Shown here piece after piece: positions 1-62,229 of a stretch of DNA of 64,000 nucleotides. Below the pieces are notes generated by a model. It did not search any database. It was not told the DNA's origin and was given only the letters and a program-made list of their open reading frames with translations. Source of the stretch: Metaphire vulgaris (lineage: Eukaryota > Annelida > Clitellata > Crassiclitellata > Megascolecidae); assembly GCA_018105865.1 (NCBI GenBank), contig CM030837.1, positions 4,330,475 to 4,394,474 of the forward strand, given 5' to 3'. Every line of letters begins with the position of its first letter. Position 1 is the first letter of the stretch. The position numbers were made by a program, and so were the translations under genes.

Positions 1-25784
<25,784 letters not shown>

Positions 25785-25991
25785 GATTAAGTTTATGTAT
25801 AAGACTGTAAATCTGCAAAAGTAAACATCCAAAATAATGCAGTATCTCCCAACTTTTAATGCATCAAATAAAGATGTGTCATAATTAAATCTGCTTCACA
25901 CACTGTGAACATCTATGCATATGTGGGCAAATGTGCATGGACAAAAATAAGTCTTCTTGACTTGTAGAAATTTGTATCAATGTTCTACCAG

Positions 25992-26312
25992 GGTAATTGT
26001 GGGCAGTCGCTACTTGCATGTAAACAGGAAGTAGAAATCTGTGCTCTAACCGAACAAACCGAAGTACCAGTGTATCAGTCCGCGCATAGTAGCACATATC
26101 ATAGATTTATAATATATATTTTATTCATTTATTTCCTATGTTATCTTAAATTCTTTTTACCTTATATCGTGAAAAGTAAAATAAATATAGCATAATACGC
26201 CTCTCAAGATCTCTATGGAGCAGTTGTCGTCTTTGGAACTTCTTTCAGTACCAACGGACTACTTTCGGATTACTTCCTGTTTACATGCGAGTAGCGACCG
26301 CCAATGATTACC
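25992..26312. repeat. Inverted repeat just upstream of the ARFGEF3 start codon
   Basis: Two 42-base arms (25992-26033 and 26271-26312), 37 of 42 bases matching by my count, with a 237-base spacer. The inner 18 bases, GCATGTAAACAGGAAGTA, match perfectly and include an ETS-type ACAGGAAGT. Could be a MITE, but no target duplication was found. Confidence 0.7.
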
Positions 26313-26534
26313 TCAACCAGCCTGTCTAATTATATCAGGTGCTATAAAAAAAATATAGAATTGCAGTGCTTGATTTAAAAAAAACGGTGGGGGTAGGACT
26401 GGCCAAAATCCAATTATTTTACCCTCATATTTAGGCAGGTTCCCTCAATTAGTGAGAGATTTAACGTTAGTCATTCTAACCACAAGATATTAATTGAACA
26501 CCGATTTGCGGTGCCTCTGTGAATTGTACTATTG

Positions 26535-26625
26535 CACTCGTCGCACACCATCGATTGATAGCTTTCAAATGTTAGAGCTGGTGCCATAGAAGTGCATCGT
26601 CATTGCTACAATTATAATTATTACT
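26535..26625 (+). mobile_element. LINE tail, family 2
   Basis: Reads ccatcgattgatagctttc then ggtgccatagaagtgcat, the same tail as at 28.2 and 31.5 kb. Confidence 0.5.
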
Positions 26626-26689
26626 ACTACTATTATTAATATCATCATTATTATCATCATTACTATTATAGTGTTCTGTTGAATAGTGA

Positions 26690-26965
26690 CGTGGTGTAGT
26701 GTTGTCCCAGCTCAAGAGGGTCAACGAGGCCGAGTGCTCTGATGAGGCGGCGTTTGCTCAGTCAAAGATCGACGTAGATCCGAATACATGCGCCGAATTT
26801 TTCGCTCTTTTTCCAATAAGCGACGCAAAGCAATCCGATTCGAATCCGCTCTCAATTAAAACATCTGTTAACGACAACGACGGCGGCAGCCATTACGCCA
26901 CCATCCTCCGCTATAGTTACTCCGCCGCCAATCAAAGCGCTACGTACGTTCATTAATATTCATTT
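26690..26965 (-). promoter_or_regulatory. Putative ARFGEF3 promoter / 5' UTR region
   Basis: Much richer in CpG than its surroundings, with two CCAAT boxes (near 26811 and 26930), about 0.9 kb upstream of the ARFGEF3 start codon. An 85-codon plus-strand ORF here has no family resemblance and is probably chance. Inference from composition and position only. Confidence 0.4.
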
Positions 26966-27247
26966 AACACCCACCCACACACTGGACACATACACACATA
27001 CACACACAGACACCGCACTATAGCCCATCCCCATGAGCTGTGACTGGGGTTTAAATGGCCCCTCCGTTCAGCCGTGCAAGATATCGTGCGATTTACTGGC
27101 GTGGAGGCCCACAGATTTCGTCCCCATCAATTATGGACCCGTCTTTGGCACCGAATGCGTTCAGGTCAACTATTTACCGCGTTTTATTTCAAGGCCACAA
27201 AATCAAGAAAATGATGCATTTATTGATATGCCTGTGTCAGATGTCGT

Positions 27248-27423
27248 CAGTGGCGTAGCCAGCTTATGCAAAGTGGGGTTAACTGGAGGCACTATGCAAC
27301 TGAACACTGAAGCCGCGGCCGACTCCCACCCCACTACCCATCCTTCAACCAAAAGTCAACGGATTTACATAAATTGTGTTGGTCATATTTTTTGAAGCAA
27401 ACAACCCCGTGGCTACGCTACTG
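27248..27423. mobile_element. hAT-type MITE, family C, copy 2
   Basis: 176 bp with ends CAGTGGCGTAGCCA and the complement of CAGTAGCGTAGCCA. Exact 8-bp target duplication GATGTCGT at 27240-27247 and 27424-27431. Confidence 0.9.
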
Positions 27424-27810
27424 GATGTCGTGCAAAGAAATGGCCTGGGGACCTACTAAAGGATGGTCTAGTCAAACGCCTAAATGTTACATTCTTCGCC
27501 ATTGAATGTTACCGGTAACTGTTTACCGGTATATTACAACTGAATTGAAATAGTTTCAATTGTGCTTTACACAGAAATTACTGACTCCTTGTTTAATTTC
27601 ACTGCAGAAGTCTTTGATGTGGACTTTTACAGGTTTCCCATGGAATTTACTTTTTAAATTTATCACATAGATATTTATTGATTTGAATTCATCTCTGACT
27701 ACCAGTACATGCCTAAAATAAAACAAGATTGGCATATCACTTTGTACAAATCTTGTGTTCTATCAAATAACTTTCATAATAATTAACTTTTTGACATCTT
27801 GACCTAAGAT

Positions 27811-27977
27811 CAGGGTGCGATTTGTGACTGGAGCAGTGGGGGAATATTTGGGGAGAGAGTTTTGGGGATGTAGTTGTTGGGGAAATGTAGCAGTGAGGGG
27901 GATATAGTGGTGAAGGGATGTAGCAGTAGGGGGATGCAGTTGGGTAGTGGGGAATTCCCCCTTCAAATTGCACCCTG
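27811..27977. mobile_element. hAT-type MITE, family A, copy 2
   Basis: 167 bp, ends CAGGGTGCGATTTGT / TTGCACCCTG, target duplication CCTAAGAT at 27803-27810 and 27978-27985. Same orientation as copy 1. Confidence 0.92.
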
Positions 27978-28119
27978 CCTAAGATGCCATCATTATGGTG
28001 CTCACAGCAGTTGAAAAAATTACAAGTGTCTATTTTTGAGACATGGGTCTGTTGATTTTCAGAATCTTGCTATACTAGATACTAGTATGCTCTAGTAAAC
28101 TAGTGTGCTAGTTTACTCT

Positions 28120-28245
28120 TCCCTGACTGATCTCTGGAATGACCTGGTCTTTTGCGGATGGATTTGAAGTACCATCGATTGATACCATTGGGTATTAGAA
28201 CTGGTGCTATAGAAGTGCATAATAATTAATTAATTAATTAACTAG
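28120..28245 (+). mobile_element. LINE tail, family 2
   Basis: Contains gatggatttgaagtaccatc, ggtgctatagaagtgcat and a TAAT-type tail. Confidence 0.6.
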
Positions 28246-28304
28246 TATGTATGGGAAATAAAGTTGTCTGCATCTGCCTGTTATGGATTCATTTTTCCAA
28301 GCAA

Positions 28305-28676
28305 TGCTCAACACCAATGAGACCCCACAAGATACAGTGGGTAGAAAAAGAAGGAGAGAGAGAGGGGCGGGATTTGATTGAAACATACAAAATGACTGGG
28401 AAAGTAGATGTGCCATACAATTGGTTCTTTACACTGGCACACTATAGCAGCACAAGAGGCCACAAATGGAAATTGTTTAAGCAGAGGGTGGGTCCAAGAA
28501 AGAAAATTTTTGTAGTGCAAGGGTTGCGGACAAATGGAACAGTTTGGACAAGGTGGGAGTGACAGTTGAAACAGTAAACGAATTAAAAGGCTATCTCGGA
28601 AAACTAGATTACTGAAAGTGGAGAATTACAACAGTGGATTTCACACAGGCTTACTTAGCCTCCCAAACCACTTAAA

Positions 28677-28728
<52 letters not shown>
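28305..28728 (+). mobile_element. LINE C-terminal fragment with (TTA)n tail
   Basis: Plus strand reads GRDLIETYKMTGKVDVPYN, STRGHKWKLFKQRVGPRKK and later nonsense, the typical C-terminus of some LINE reverse transcriptases, and ends in a TTA microsatellite (28677-28728). 5' truncated. Confidence 0.7.
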
Positions 28729-28739
28729 GATAGACCCAC

Positions 28740-31250
28740 AGAATAGATATGGTGTTAGAGGCTCTGGCCTAGAGCTATGATACATCATTCACACTTATTC
28801 ACAATTTTTATTACATGCAGTTTTGATATGCAGACTGGCGTCCTCTTATATTTACACATCTCTGCTAAAACATCAAGACAGCAAGACAACTAACAAGCTT
28901 GAATCACAATTGCAGCAAATTCTTGATATGACTGTCATATTAATTACATGCAGTCATATATAACCAAGTCCAGAATCATACTAAATATAAAAAAGACCTG
29001 CAGACAATCAATATCTGTTACAGCACGATTCCATTATAAAGGTACACTCCATAGGCTCAGTGCCTGTACGGAGAACCAAAGGGTTAGCACCTTCAGTTTT
29101 ACATAGCAACAGCTGAATGAAGGCGGTTGCCAGCCTTTCCTCGCCGCCTTTCCTTCCACCGCCATATGTTTAATAATTGGATTCTACTGTACAGTACTGG
29201 CAGTCAAACATGCATGCGATTTTGTGACTAAATGTTTAATGCATCAATACTGTCATAAACAGATGTCTCAATCAATCAGTAATTGTTTCTCTATGTAGTT
29301 CAGTATCAAAACAACGGACGCAAAACAAAAAGTGAATGTCAAAGTGTTACAGATTTCATTACAGATCTCACATAATTGCATTTAATCCATTTCTTAATCT
29401 ATAAAAATACAAATGCCAAGTGAATGGTTCATTAATTAATTGCAAATACAACTTTGAATTATCAATAACAAAGCAATCAATTTAATTATCAGATATTGCT
29501 TATAGAGTTTAACAGTTTTTCTCGCATTCATCTATTTAGCAATCTTGGCAAATTAAGCGCAAGCTTCGAACGTTCTCAATTTAGCAACAGCATTTCATGC
29601 TTCATAACTACCAGTAAAGTAACTACAGTTAATATCAGACTAATAAACCATGATGATCGGGACATATTTCTTGTCAAAATGAAATGAACACACCCAGCAC
29701 CAATTCAAGTAAATTGAGCAAATTTCTTTTATGTATGTGCGATTGTGTGTATGTACGCATATGTATATATTTTCAAAACCATTTGCATAACTAAGCAGCA
29801 ATTAGAGGGGCACTTAATGCTGAATGATGAGTGATCAAACTTACTGATTAACTTTATAGACCGTTTAAATGTAGAGATACGTTTCATTTAAACGAAATTT
29901 ATATTTGAAATGTCAACACATCAAAAGAAGAAGAATGTATCTGCACTATAAAAATCATTGAATAGTGTACCATATTGAGTGACTGTCTAAAAATGCCCAA
30001 CACTTACGAGGTATTTATTATAGAAAAAATATTCAAATCTGGAGTGGGACTTGAGCACCAATTTCTTGGACTTGACAACTGGCAACTTACTAACAGCTTT
30101 TAAATAGATAATTTAATAATGAGTTCTGGCCATTTAACTTAATCAAGAATCACTTTTGAAAGCAGAAGTATTTAAAACACCATGATGTCAGTAAATTTTA
30201 AATTAAATGTTAAATGGTCCTACAAAATATGTACAAGAGTAAAGTATAAGTATCTGCAACTAGAAAAACATTGTACACTACAAAGTACAGGAGAAAGCAG
30301 CATAAAAAATGATTAACAACAGGATATGCTGGCAACAAAAACAGTCATCACTTGGTGTAAAATTCACTATTCACATATTAATCTGCTCCAATTTAACAAC
30401 ACTGAGACAACAGCCTGGGAAAACCTATTCATACGAGACTAAGTAATACTTTCCAAAAACGGTTATAAACAAAAATATCTAAATGGAATTTCTCATGCAG
30501 AATGCATTCACACTCATTCATATTTCAGTAACAACATGACGTAAATCAAATAAACACCCTTCCTTGAGTTGCAAATAGCCCTATATTAGTCAAGATTAAT
30601 CCACATGAAAAACAGTCCAACAGTTCACTTATAGACTTTACCTTGCCATATCACAGAGATACTATTTACACTTGAATAATATCACTTCAAAATTTTATGT
30701 ACTGTGTTAATTCTGCAAACCTTATCAAGTAGCAGGTTGATTTTGCTACTATATGGTAATGTTGATCGAAACAGACTCCCAGTTAACCCTGGAACTACCA
30801 ATGGGGTCAAATGACTCCAGAGGGGGTCAAATGACCCCAGAGCAGCTTTTCAGACTGTGTCCTGTGGCAACCATAAGAAATATTTTTTGACTTTGTAAAA
30901 TGGTCTCCTCCAAGGGGGTCTGACAGCAATTTACTTTGCATTGACTAGGTGGCGCCACCAACCATGGGACACCCCATGTTGCTAATGCCTATTTGGCTGC
31001 TGATTTCAAAAATATATATTATATATTATACATATATTACATATGCACTATATATATTATATGCATATTATATGTATATATAAGTATAACTGCATAATAC
31101 TACGTGCACACACACACATTTATAAAGTTCTCAGATTACAGTGTATGGTATAACAAACATAATGACAGCCAAGACCAATAAATGCCATTAATATCGGTTC
31201 TAAGAAGCTTACAAATCATGTGGCAATAAACACAATACATATTGCAAATT
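28740..31250. other. Intergenic stretch without recognised gene
   Basis: AT-rich, between the 5' end of ARFGEF3 and the 3' end of MAP3K4. A short gggtcaaatgacYcc repeat at 30.8 kb follows a TTAA and may be the edge of a piggyBac-type element. Nothing else supported. Confidence 0.5.
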
Positions 31251-31260
31251 ATGTAGATAT

Positions 31261-31261
<1 letters not shown>

Positions 31262-31302
<41 letters not shown>
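31262..31302. repeat. (AT)n microsatellite
   Basis: Perfect AT run. Confidence 0.95.
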
Positions 31303-31305
<3 letters not shown>

Positions 31306-31364
31306 AAATAGAGACTTAAATCATGACTTTCTTTTTTTCACAGTGTGCCTCGCTCACTGCTTCC

Positions 31365-31490
31365 CCACTCTCACTCTGACTGATATCTAGCATTGACCTG
31401 TTCGTTCTCTTATGGTATGGATTCAGGATACCATCAATTGCTACCTTTGGATATTAGAATTTGGGCTATAGTAGTTCATAAATAATATTA
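31365..31490 (+). mobile_element. LINE tail, family 2, diverged
   Basis: Shares ggatacc(a)tcaattgc, tattagaa and ggctatagtagttcat with the 28.2 kb copy. Confidence 0.5.
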
Positions 31491-32097
31491 AAACTACTAA
31501 CAAAAGACAGAGTATGGCATTGATAGTGATCTGTAATATCACAAATGATGTGAATTTTTCAAAGAAATTACCGAGATCGATATCAAGTGAGTATACAATT
31601 AATCTTTCATTAAGCATTGATGTTATTAGTGGCTTCTCAGTGTGGGAGTCCATTTTAAAATGACAAGCACATTATCAACTAGAAGGCTCTTCAGAATCTA
31701 AAATGCCTCTGAGTATATCTCAAAATAACAGCATTATCACATAACTACCTTTCAATACAGAAAATCGTGTCCATTTACCCCCTCAATACTTTTCACTTTT
31801 ATACAGCCAATTACCAAGGAAAGCTGAAGCTGCACTGGTGCAACACAGAGTTGCTGCCAAAATGATGCTTCGATGAATTTCTGAATTCTCCTAAAGTCAT
31901 TTCATAACTCTATGGATCTTCTTCATCAAACTTTAAAAGAAACATCACAATAAGAAACCATAATATTATATACATGATAATCAATACTGATAAATAATAT
32001 GAATAATCTAAACATTTTCAGCTCCAAACTATTCGTAAAATATAGTAAAAGATAAATAAAATCACCAAATGCATGCAAAATCAAATGATATTAGTAG

Positions 32098-32412
32098 TAG
32101 TGATGATGATGATGATGATGATGACAACTACTACTATGGTTTCCCTGTTCTAAGGCGGGTCAAATTGGCTTTAAGCCACCCATGGATGAGACAAGAAAGG
32201 TGGCTTCCCATAGCATTTCTCACAGACAATTAGGGATGAACTGGTCCACTATAGCTATGCAATGGTTATGGTCATACTCAAACTCACAACCCTCCAATTG
32301 CGTGGCAAGGTCACCATTCAAACTCTTTCCTTCCGTCTTTCCCTATTGGGTGGGGAAAGACGGAAGGAAAGAGTCCTAAGAGGTGTAGTGTACCACTACA
32401 CCACATGCCCTA
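32098..32412 (-). mobile_element. SINE family 2 copy containing a perfect hairpin
   Basis: GAT tail at 32098-32124, body shared with the 4.6 and 8.9 kb copies, and a tRNA-like head near 32412 with an A-box-like TGGTGTAGTGG on the minus strand. A 22-bp perfect inverted repeat (32322-32343 / 32353-32374) is absent from the other copies. Confidence 0.7.
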
Positions 32413-32635
32413 ATAATAGTAGTAGCAATAATAATAGTAATACAATGACAGAAAAACAACAAAGATAAAATGATTTCTATAATATTAAAACACAATACTA
32501 CATATTGTTGAAATTAACAGAAAGTGAAAAATAGAAAAGCTATCTGTCATAGTGTGCTTCATACACGATGATAAATACAAACTATTATATCTCTAGACTA
32601 ACTGGAAAACTTAAGTTACATTTCATAAATATAGT

Positions 32636-32641
32636 TTATTA
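32636..32641 (-). terminator. Putative MAP3K4 polyadenylation signal
   Basis: AATAAA on the minus strand 132 bases below the stop codon. In AT-rich DNA this motif is common by chance, so support is its position only. Confidence 0.4.
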
Positions 32642-32772
32642 ATTAATCAAATGTTATAATTTAACTTGTTTGGATGGCATTACCATCTCTAAGAGCTCGT
32701 TACAAATTTTCTCATATTTCATTGTCAAAATGTAAAAATCAAACAAAAAAGTAACAAAATGCAAAACGAAGA

Positions 32773-56648
<23,876 letters not shown>

Positions 56649-57579
56649 CTGAAAAGCCAACCAAAACCGTTGTCAATGCCACCACACCAACAACTGAATG
56701 TATAATTACCTACTTATGTAAAATGACTGTGGCTATAGCAGATGGATGTTACTCCGACAATCCATTTTAACTCAGAATTTTCCATAAAGTTAGGGGTTCA
56801 TATTATATTCATATAATACCAAAATTATATATTTTTTCCTCATTTTTTCCAAAGACTTAATTTTACCGGAACTTTCCTTAGCGTTTAGCATGTCATTTGA
56901 ACGGCAAAGCAGGTGGCGTTAATGAGGGAGAGGAACGGAAAGAGACAATTTGTAAGGAGAGAGGGTGGAGGAGAAGGGACGTCCTGGTGGAACTGCATTA
57001 ATTGACTTTATTCACAGCTTAGTCTATGGTTGCTACAAAGTGTTTGCTGTCAGAGGGAGAGGGATGGAGAGAAACACTTTGCAGGAGAGGGAGAGGAGAG
57101 ACAAGGACATTGAACCACAATGGAGGTGGTGTTAATGACTTTATTGCTGGCTACTAGTAGTACTAGGTCAGTAAAACAGCAGCTGACTGCCTATAATTAA
57201 TGAGTCTAACAGTGAAATATCTGTATAATATGATGTCAGGTTACCAGTACACATGGCTCAAAGACCTTCTACCAGTGAATCTCTTTACATTTGCAACACT
57301 GACAGTTCTATCAGCAATAATTAAGCTTACTGGTGGTCAAGTAAAGCATCACCAAGTGTGGAGATTTAAGGGTGCGCATTATATTTATGAAAATCGATTT
57401 TACCTCTTGATCTGCACCCCAGAAAGCCATGCATATTATACTCTTGTGTGCACTATACTCAAGATTTTATGGTAAACTTTAAAATAAGAAAATCTAAAAC
57501 TGTTATTAAACTGACACAAAATAAAATGCTCATAAGACAATGGCTGTAAAGGGCATACGGACACCGAAATGAATGATAC

Positions 57580-59790
57580 AGTTAGTGAATATAATTCATG
57601 GCAAGGGTAAAAAGTTCTGTTACCTTGAATCTCAACCAGACATCAATAAGTGACCATGTGTTGCACAGAGGAGAAGCACTGTGCAAATGATTCCAATGCA
57701 AACACACATCACAAAAATCATTCCGCATCAAATCAACATGCTCTTGAATAAAATAGGACGTCACCGTCTCAGATTTTGATGAACATCGGCACAATTGTTC
57801 ATCCCCGTGAGTAGTGTTGAAAAGCATATTATTGAAACACATAATTGACATTTCGACCAATGCGTTATGATTTTATTTGTGGATAAGTCTTACATTGTGA
57901 GGAATTATTGGTGAAAATTTCAGAGAGTGGGCACTCTTATAGTTTTATGCAGTGATTAAAAGAATATCCACCTCCAATGCAAAATCACAATTAAAACATT
58001 CCTGTTGGACATTGCATTCACTAAGCGACCGAGTTAATTTAGTATGCTAGTGACATCTGACACTTAGACAAATCTGTGACAATTTACCTTACATTTATAA
58101 GTATTTTTATTTGTGTTTTCAATTTAATAAGCTGTACTTAATACAGTACTTTGCAAAATATCGCTAATACATAAAATATAACGAACATCAGAAGCTGGAG
58201 CTCAGCATCATAGCAAAGTTCAGGAAAACTCAGGGATTGAGAGAGCTCAGTGCAGGTGCAATCACATCTCATCCATCACTCGAACTTTAAATTACTGACA
58301 AGGTCTGTACTCACTACTCAGTGCAGAAGGATGATTTTTCCTCTGTTTATGACATTTGAAATGATCACAGCACTGTTTGCATAGTCTTTTAAATTGAGAG
58401 ACCCCCCGTCACTTCACTGCTTGAAGCCATTGCTGACAGTCTACTGATATCACTGGTGTTCATATTCTCTCAAATACAGTATTGACCGGCTTATTTATAC
58501 AGAAAAATCAGCTAATTAATCCAACTTATAATGCTTTGACATCAGTATCAACCTGTGTTAAAGATAACAGAGACACAAATTAGGCAATTTCACATTCATT
58601 TTTCTTCTAACACTTGGTTATTAAGGATTCTTGTTCAGAACTGCAGTCAGGATTAGACTGAAGAAATACTGGACCAATATATACAGACTGGTATTTTAAT
58701 AATAACATGAAACTTCATGTCTGCTAGACAGCTAAATGTATTAGAAGAGTAAAAACTAATGAAATCCCGATGTTCTAAGTTACATGTTCTACATGAAATT
58801 ACTGTATCAAACTAAGTTACCTAATACTGATTTAAGCCTTTGCAAACAGAATAACAACCTTCAAACACAAGAACAAAGATACAAACACAGAAAATAAAGC
58901 ACAAAACAAGAGTAAAATCAAGTAAATAAGTAAGTACCATCAATAGATTTATATTCATCATGCTTTTCATGAACTATGCTGTTGAGCTCCAGCTTCTGCT
59001 GCTCATTATGTATTAGTGATATTTTGCAAAGTACTGTATTAAGTACAGCTTATTAATTGAAAACACAAATAAAAATACTTTTAAATGTAAACTGTCACAG
59101 ATTTTTCTAAGTGTCAGATGTCACTAGTATACTAAATTAACTCAGTCACTTAGTGAATGCAATGTCCAACAGGAATGTTTTAATTGTGATTTTGCATTGG
59201 GGCGGATATTCTTTTAATCACTGCATAAAAACTATAAGAGTGCCCACTCTGAAATTTTCACCAATAATTCCTCACAATGTGGAGGGCCAAACATGCAGTG
59301 TTTGGCCAAACATGATAAGACTTATCACAAATAAAATCATAAATATTGTTTAATACACATTGGTCAAAATGTCAAATTATGTGCTACAATTGCTTCTGTT
59401 CTTTTGGTATTCAAACTCTTGGTGTACCTGTTGATCGGCCCAGATAGAGCTTTCAGAAATAATTTTCAGAAATCAGCTAAATAACTTTCATAATAAAAAG
59501 AAACTCATGACTCATGACTCTAACTATCATAAAAGTGGAGATATTAAAGTTTTAGTGTCGCGAGTTGGCACCGGTCAACCAGTTTTATGACCCATAGTTT
59601 GGACATGGGTTGACCCAAAACTTCAATATTATGGTTTTCAACATTACTCATGAGGATGAACAATTGTGCCAATTTCACCAAAATCTGCGACGGTGACGTC
59701 CGATGACTGTGTTGATTTGACACGGAATGCCCCGAATGCCTAGTCTTTAGCTGTTCAACCAAAACATATTTTAACATTTCACCCACATGG
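57580..59790. repeat. Long inverted duplication
   Basis: Left arm about 57580-58235, right arm about 58960-59790, read in opposite directions. Shared segments include gaggaattattggtgaaaat, ggacattgcattcactaag, gaagctggagctcarc and gacggtgacgtccKat. The arms differ by small indels. Each carries ORF remnants, but no family was recognised. Confidence 0.8.
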
Positions 59791-60200
59791 CGTTTAGCCC
59801 CTCTAGTCTAAATGACTCATTTCTAGATGTTTCGCATCTCAGCACCGCACGGATGATTTACCCCTTTGCTACGATAGAATTTGCAAACAGAATAACAACC
59901 TTCAAACACAAGAATTTACCCCTTTGCTACAATAGAATTGAAAATTGCTATAAGACATGAAGAGATCAGCTATCCTCCGAACAGCGGCTATAAATCAAAC
60001 TAGTGCAACTAGCACCTTTTTTATGTAAAGTATGTTACGACATCATGACAACATAAGTAAATAATGTATATTTGGCATTTAAAAATAATTTTTGCTTTGT
60101 TTTACTTAAATGTGGCTGGCAGACCATGAGTGCCAGTTACCAGTACAAACAACGTAATGCAACGAAACCTTCTAGATGTGTTTGACTGCAATCCGCGCAT

Positions 60201-60263
60201 ACTGACTCATCTGTGGTCAATCGCATGCTCGCATACTGACTCATCTGTGGTCAATCGCATGGA
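60201..60263. repeat. Tandem duplication of about 32 bp
   Basis: cgcatactgactcatctgtg followed by gtcaatcgcatg occurs twice back to back, inside a 92-codon ORF of unknown origin (60130-60408). Confidence 0.88.
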
Positions 60264-60739
60264 GTGGCTGCAGTGTTTGGCCAAACACTGCTTCATTCGT
60301 AACGACAATGATGGCGTGAAGCTATTGTGCATGCTCATAACTTTGTTGACCCATTGCATGCGGAAATCCGCATACAGAGACTATCGAAGGGCTGCGGATA
60401 AAAGCTAAGCGCAAGCTTCGCTACCAATCTGGAACTAGTCGTGGACTGTTTCCCAGTTCCTTGTCGGCTTTCTAATGACGAAACAGCCACGAGTTGTTTT
60501 TGGACAGTATCTACCATTACCTAGTGACAATTACAACATAAGACTATTGTTTCTGCTTCTAGCTGCGGTAGGTGTTTAATGCACATTGGCAAATCACACA
60601 ACTGGTTTTTATTATTGGTTTAATTTACAATCACTGTTTGGAGGGCAGCCAAAAGATCTATTGCCATAATATATGATGATAATAATAATTAAATAATTAA
60701 TATTTATGAACTTTTTCTAATTATCTTTTCTATTTGTTT

Positions 60740-60980
60740 TGCGTTATTCCTCTTTTCTTTCCTTGGCAGTTCCAGTTCAGCATTTGTCTTGTGAAGTTTT
60801 CATTCAGATTTTTCTAAGAGTATGTCCTAACCATATCCATTTCCTTTTTCTGGTTTCTTCAGATATCGGTTCTTGGGACGTCTTTTTCCACAGTTCTTCA
60901 TTGCTGATTCTGTTTGGTAACCAGATCCCTGTGATTTTTCCGTAGGCATTTATTTACAAAGGAACTCTTGGTCAGCCACA
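60740..60980 (-). mobile_element. LINE C-terminal fragment
   Basis: Minus strand reads [11 protein letters not shown], stop, then NFTRQMLNWNCQGKKRRN, resembling the TRQALDWNPQGKRKRGRP-type tail of many LINE reverse transcriptases. Confidence 0.7.
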
Positions 60981-61725
60981 GTTAATTCATTTGGGAACCC
61001 CACTATCTACTGCAAACCCTAAAAGCTATAATCATTAATTACAGACTAACAGTCTAACATAGCCAGCCCCCATCTAAAGCAATCAAGGAGAAACTCTGAA
61101 ATACTGAGAAAGTCACTCCAGAACCCGCCTACTGAATACAGGTGGTCACAGGTTCTGGCATCCAGATGCCCTCTGTTTAAGCGGTCAGAGATGCAAAGTC
61201 CACTTAAACTGCTATCTTTCTGATTATACCAGACACCTCTGTTGATTCGGAGATGCGCTTTAATAAATGCACCCAGCAACAAGGTTTTACTCACCATAAC
61301 TTGGCACGCCATGTCATGATGGCACAGAATTCAAAAAAATAACCATTTGCACTATAAGCTATGCATGTGACATTTATCTGCTGCATGGTTGATGCAGTTC
61401 TAACAGGTTTCGCTTTTTGCGCTAAATGGGATGATGTTACATTACATTAGTGAATAAAACGTTATGTTGTACAACACCGGGAATTTGCGGTGAATTCACG
61501 ACAATTTTTAAAACAATGCCGTGAATTTTGATGGTTTTTTTGTAGCGAATTTTAACTGGCCCTGTTCACGTCAGTCTAAAAACTATCTCGAGTAAAAACC
61601 GTCAGGCTTATTCACCGAAGAGCATCTTGGAAGCAAAAAGTCCTGTTGGAGTGAGATGGGGCGGGGTTGGGGGACAAGTCCAGAAGGCGAAACGCCTAGC
61701 TACACAGTCACTGACGAGGAACCAA

Positions 61726-62180
61726 GGGGCTGTCCATTAATTATGTTAACAACTTTTGGGGAATTTTTGACCCCCCTCATCCCCTTGTCAACAACTGTCA
61801 ACTTTCACTTCCCCCCCCCATAATCACGTCAAAACCGTTTGACCCCCTCCCCCCAAGAACAATGACAGGTCCCAATAACAAGGTTATTATTTTTGTGGTG
61901 ATGACCATTTTTCCCTGTTTTGCTCATCGAGTGTCAAAATGTGGTGGTGGTGATGACCTTTTTATAATATAATTATGCACTTCTATAGCATGCTTTTTTC
62001 CATTGTAATAACCAGTAGTATTCAGAGGGAAACAGCAAGAAATTTCCTATTTTTGATTATTTGTAAAAGTAAAAATTGTTGATTATTTGTAACTTTGTTG
62101 ACTCTTGACCCTCCCCCCCTCTGTCAACAATTGTCAATTTTTTCAACCCCAAATTGTTGACGTAATTAATGGACAGCCCC
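61726..62180. mobile_element. 455-bp MITE with GGGGCTGTCCATTAATTA ends
   Basis: Inverted ends of about 35 bases (GGGGCTGTCCATTAATTAYG...CAACAA). The flanks repeat CAA (61723-61725 and 62181-62183), compatible with a 3-bp duplication as in PIF/Harbinger elements. Interior has C-rich tracts and no transposase. Confidence 0.82.
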
Positions 62181-62229
62181 CAACGACCGTAAGCGGACCC
62201 TGTTGAAGCCGCTGAGGCAAATCGGTCGA

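Noticed and set aside
26699..26956. 85-codon plus-strand ORF in the CpG-rich region
   Set aside because: No family resemblance, no intron or neighbour support; composition alone can explain it.
31800..31890. Possible extra last exon of MAP3K4 (acceptor TTTAG then ENSEIHRS... to a stop)
   Set aside because: The family ends soon after FVKV, and read-through at 32773 already gives a stop with a polyadenylation signal nearby.
60130..60408. 92-codon plus-strand ORF
   Set aside because: Contains an internal tandem duplication and the palindrome, no recognised domain; probably repeat-derived.
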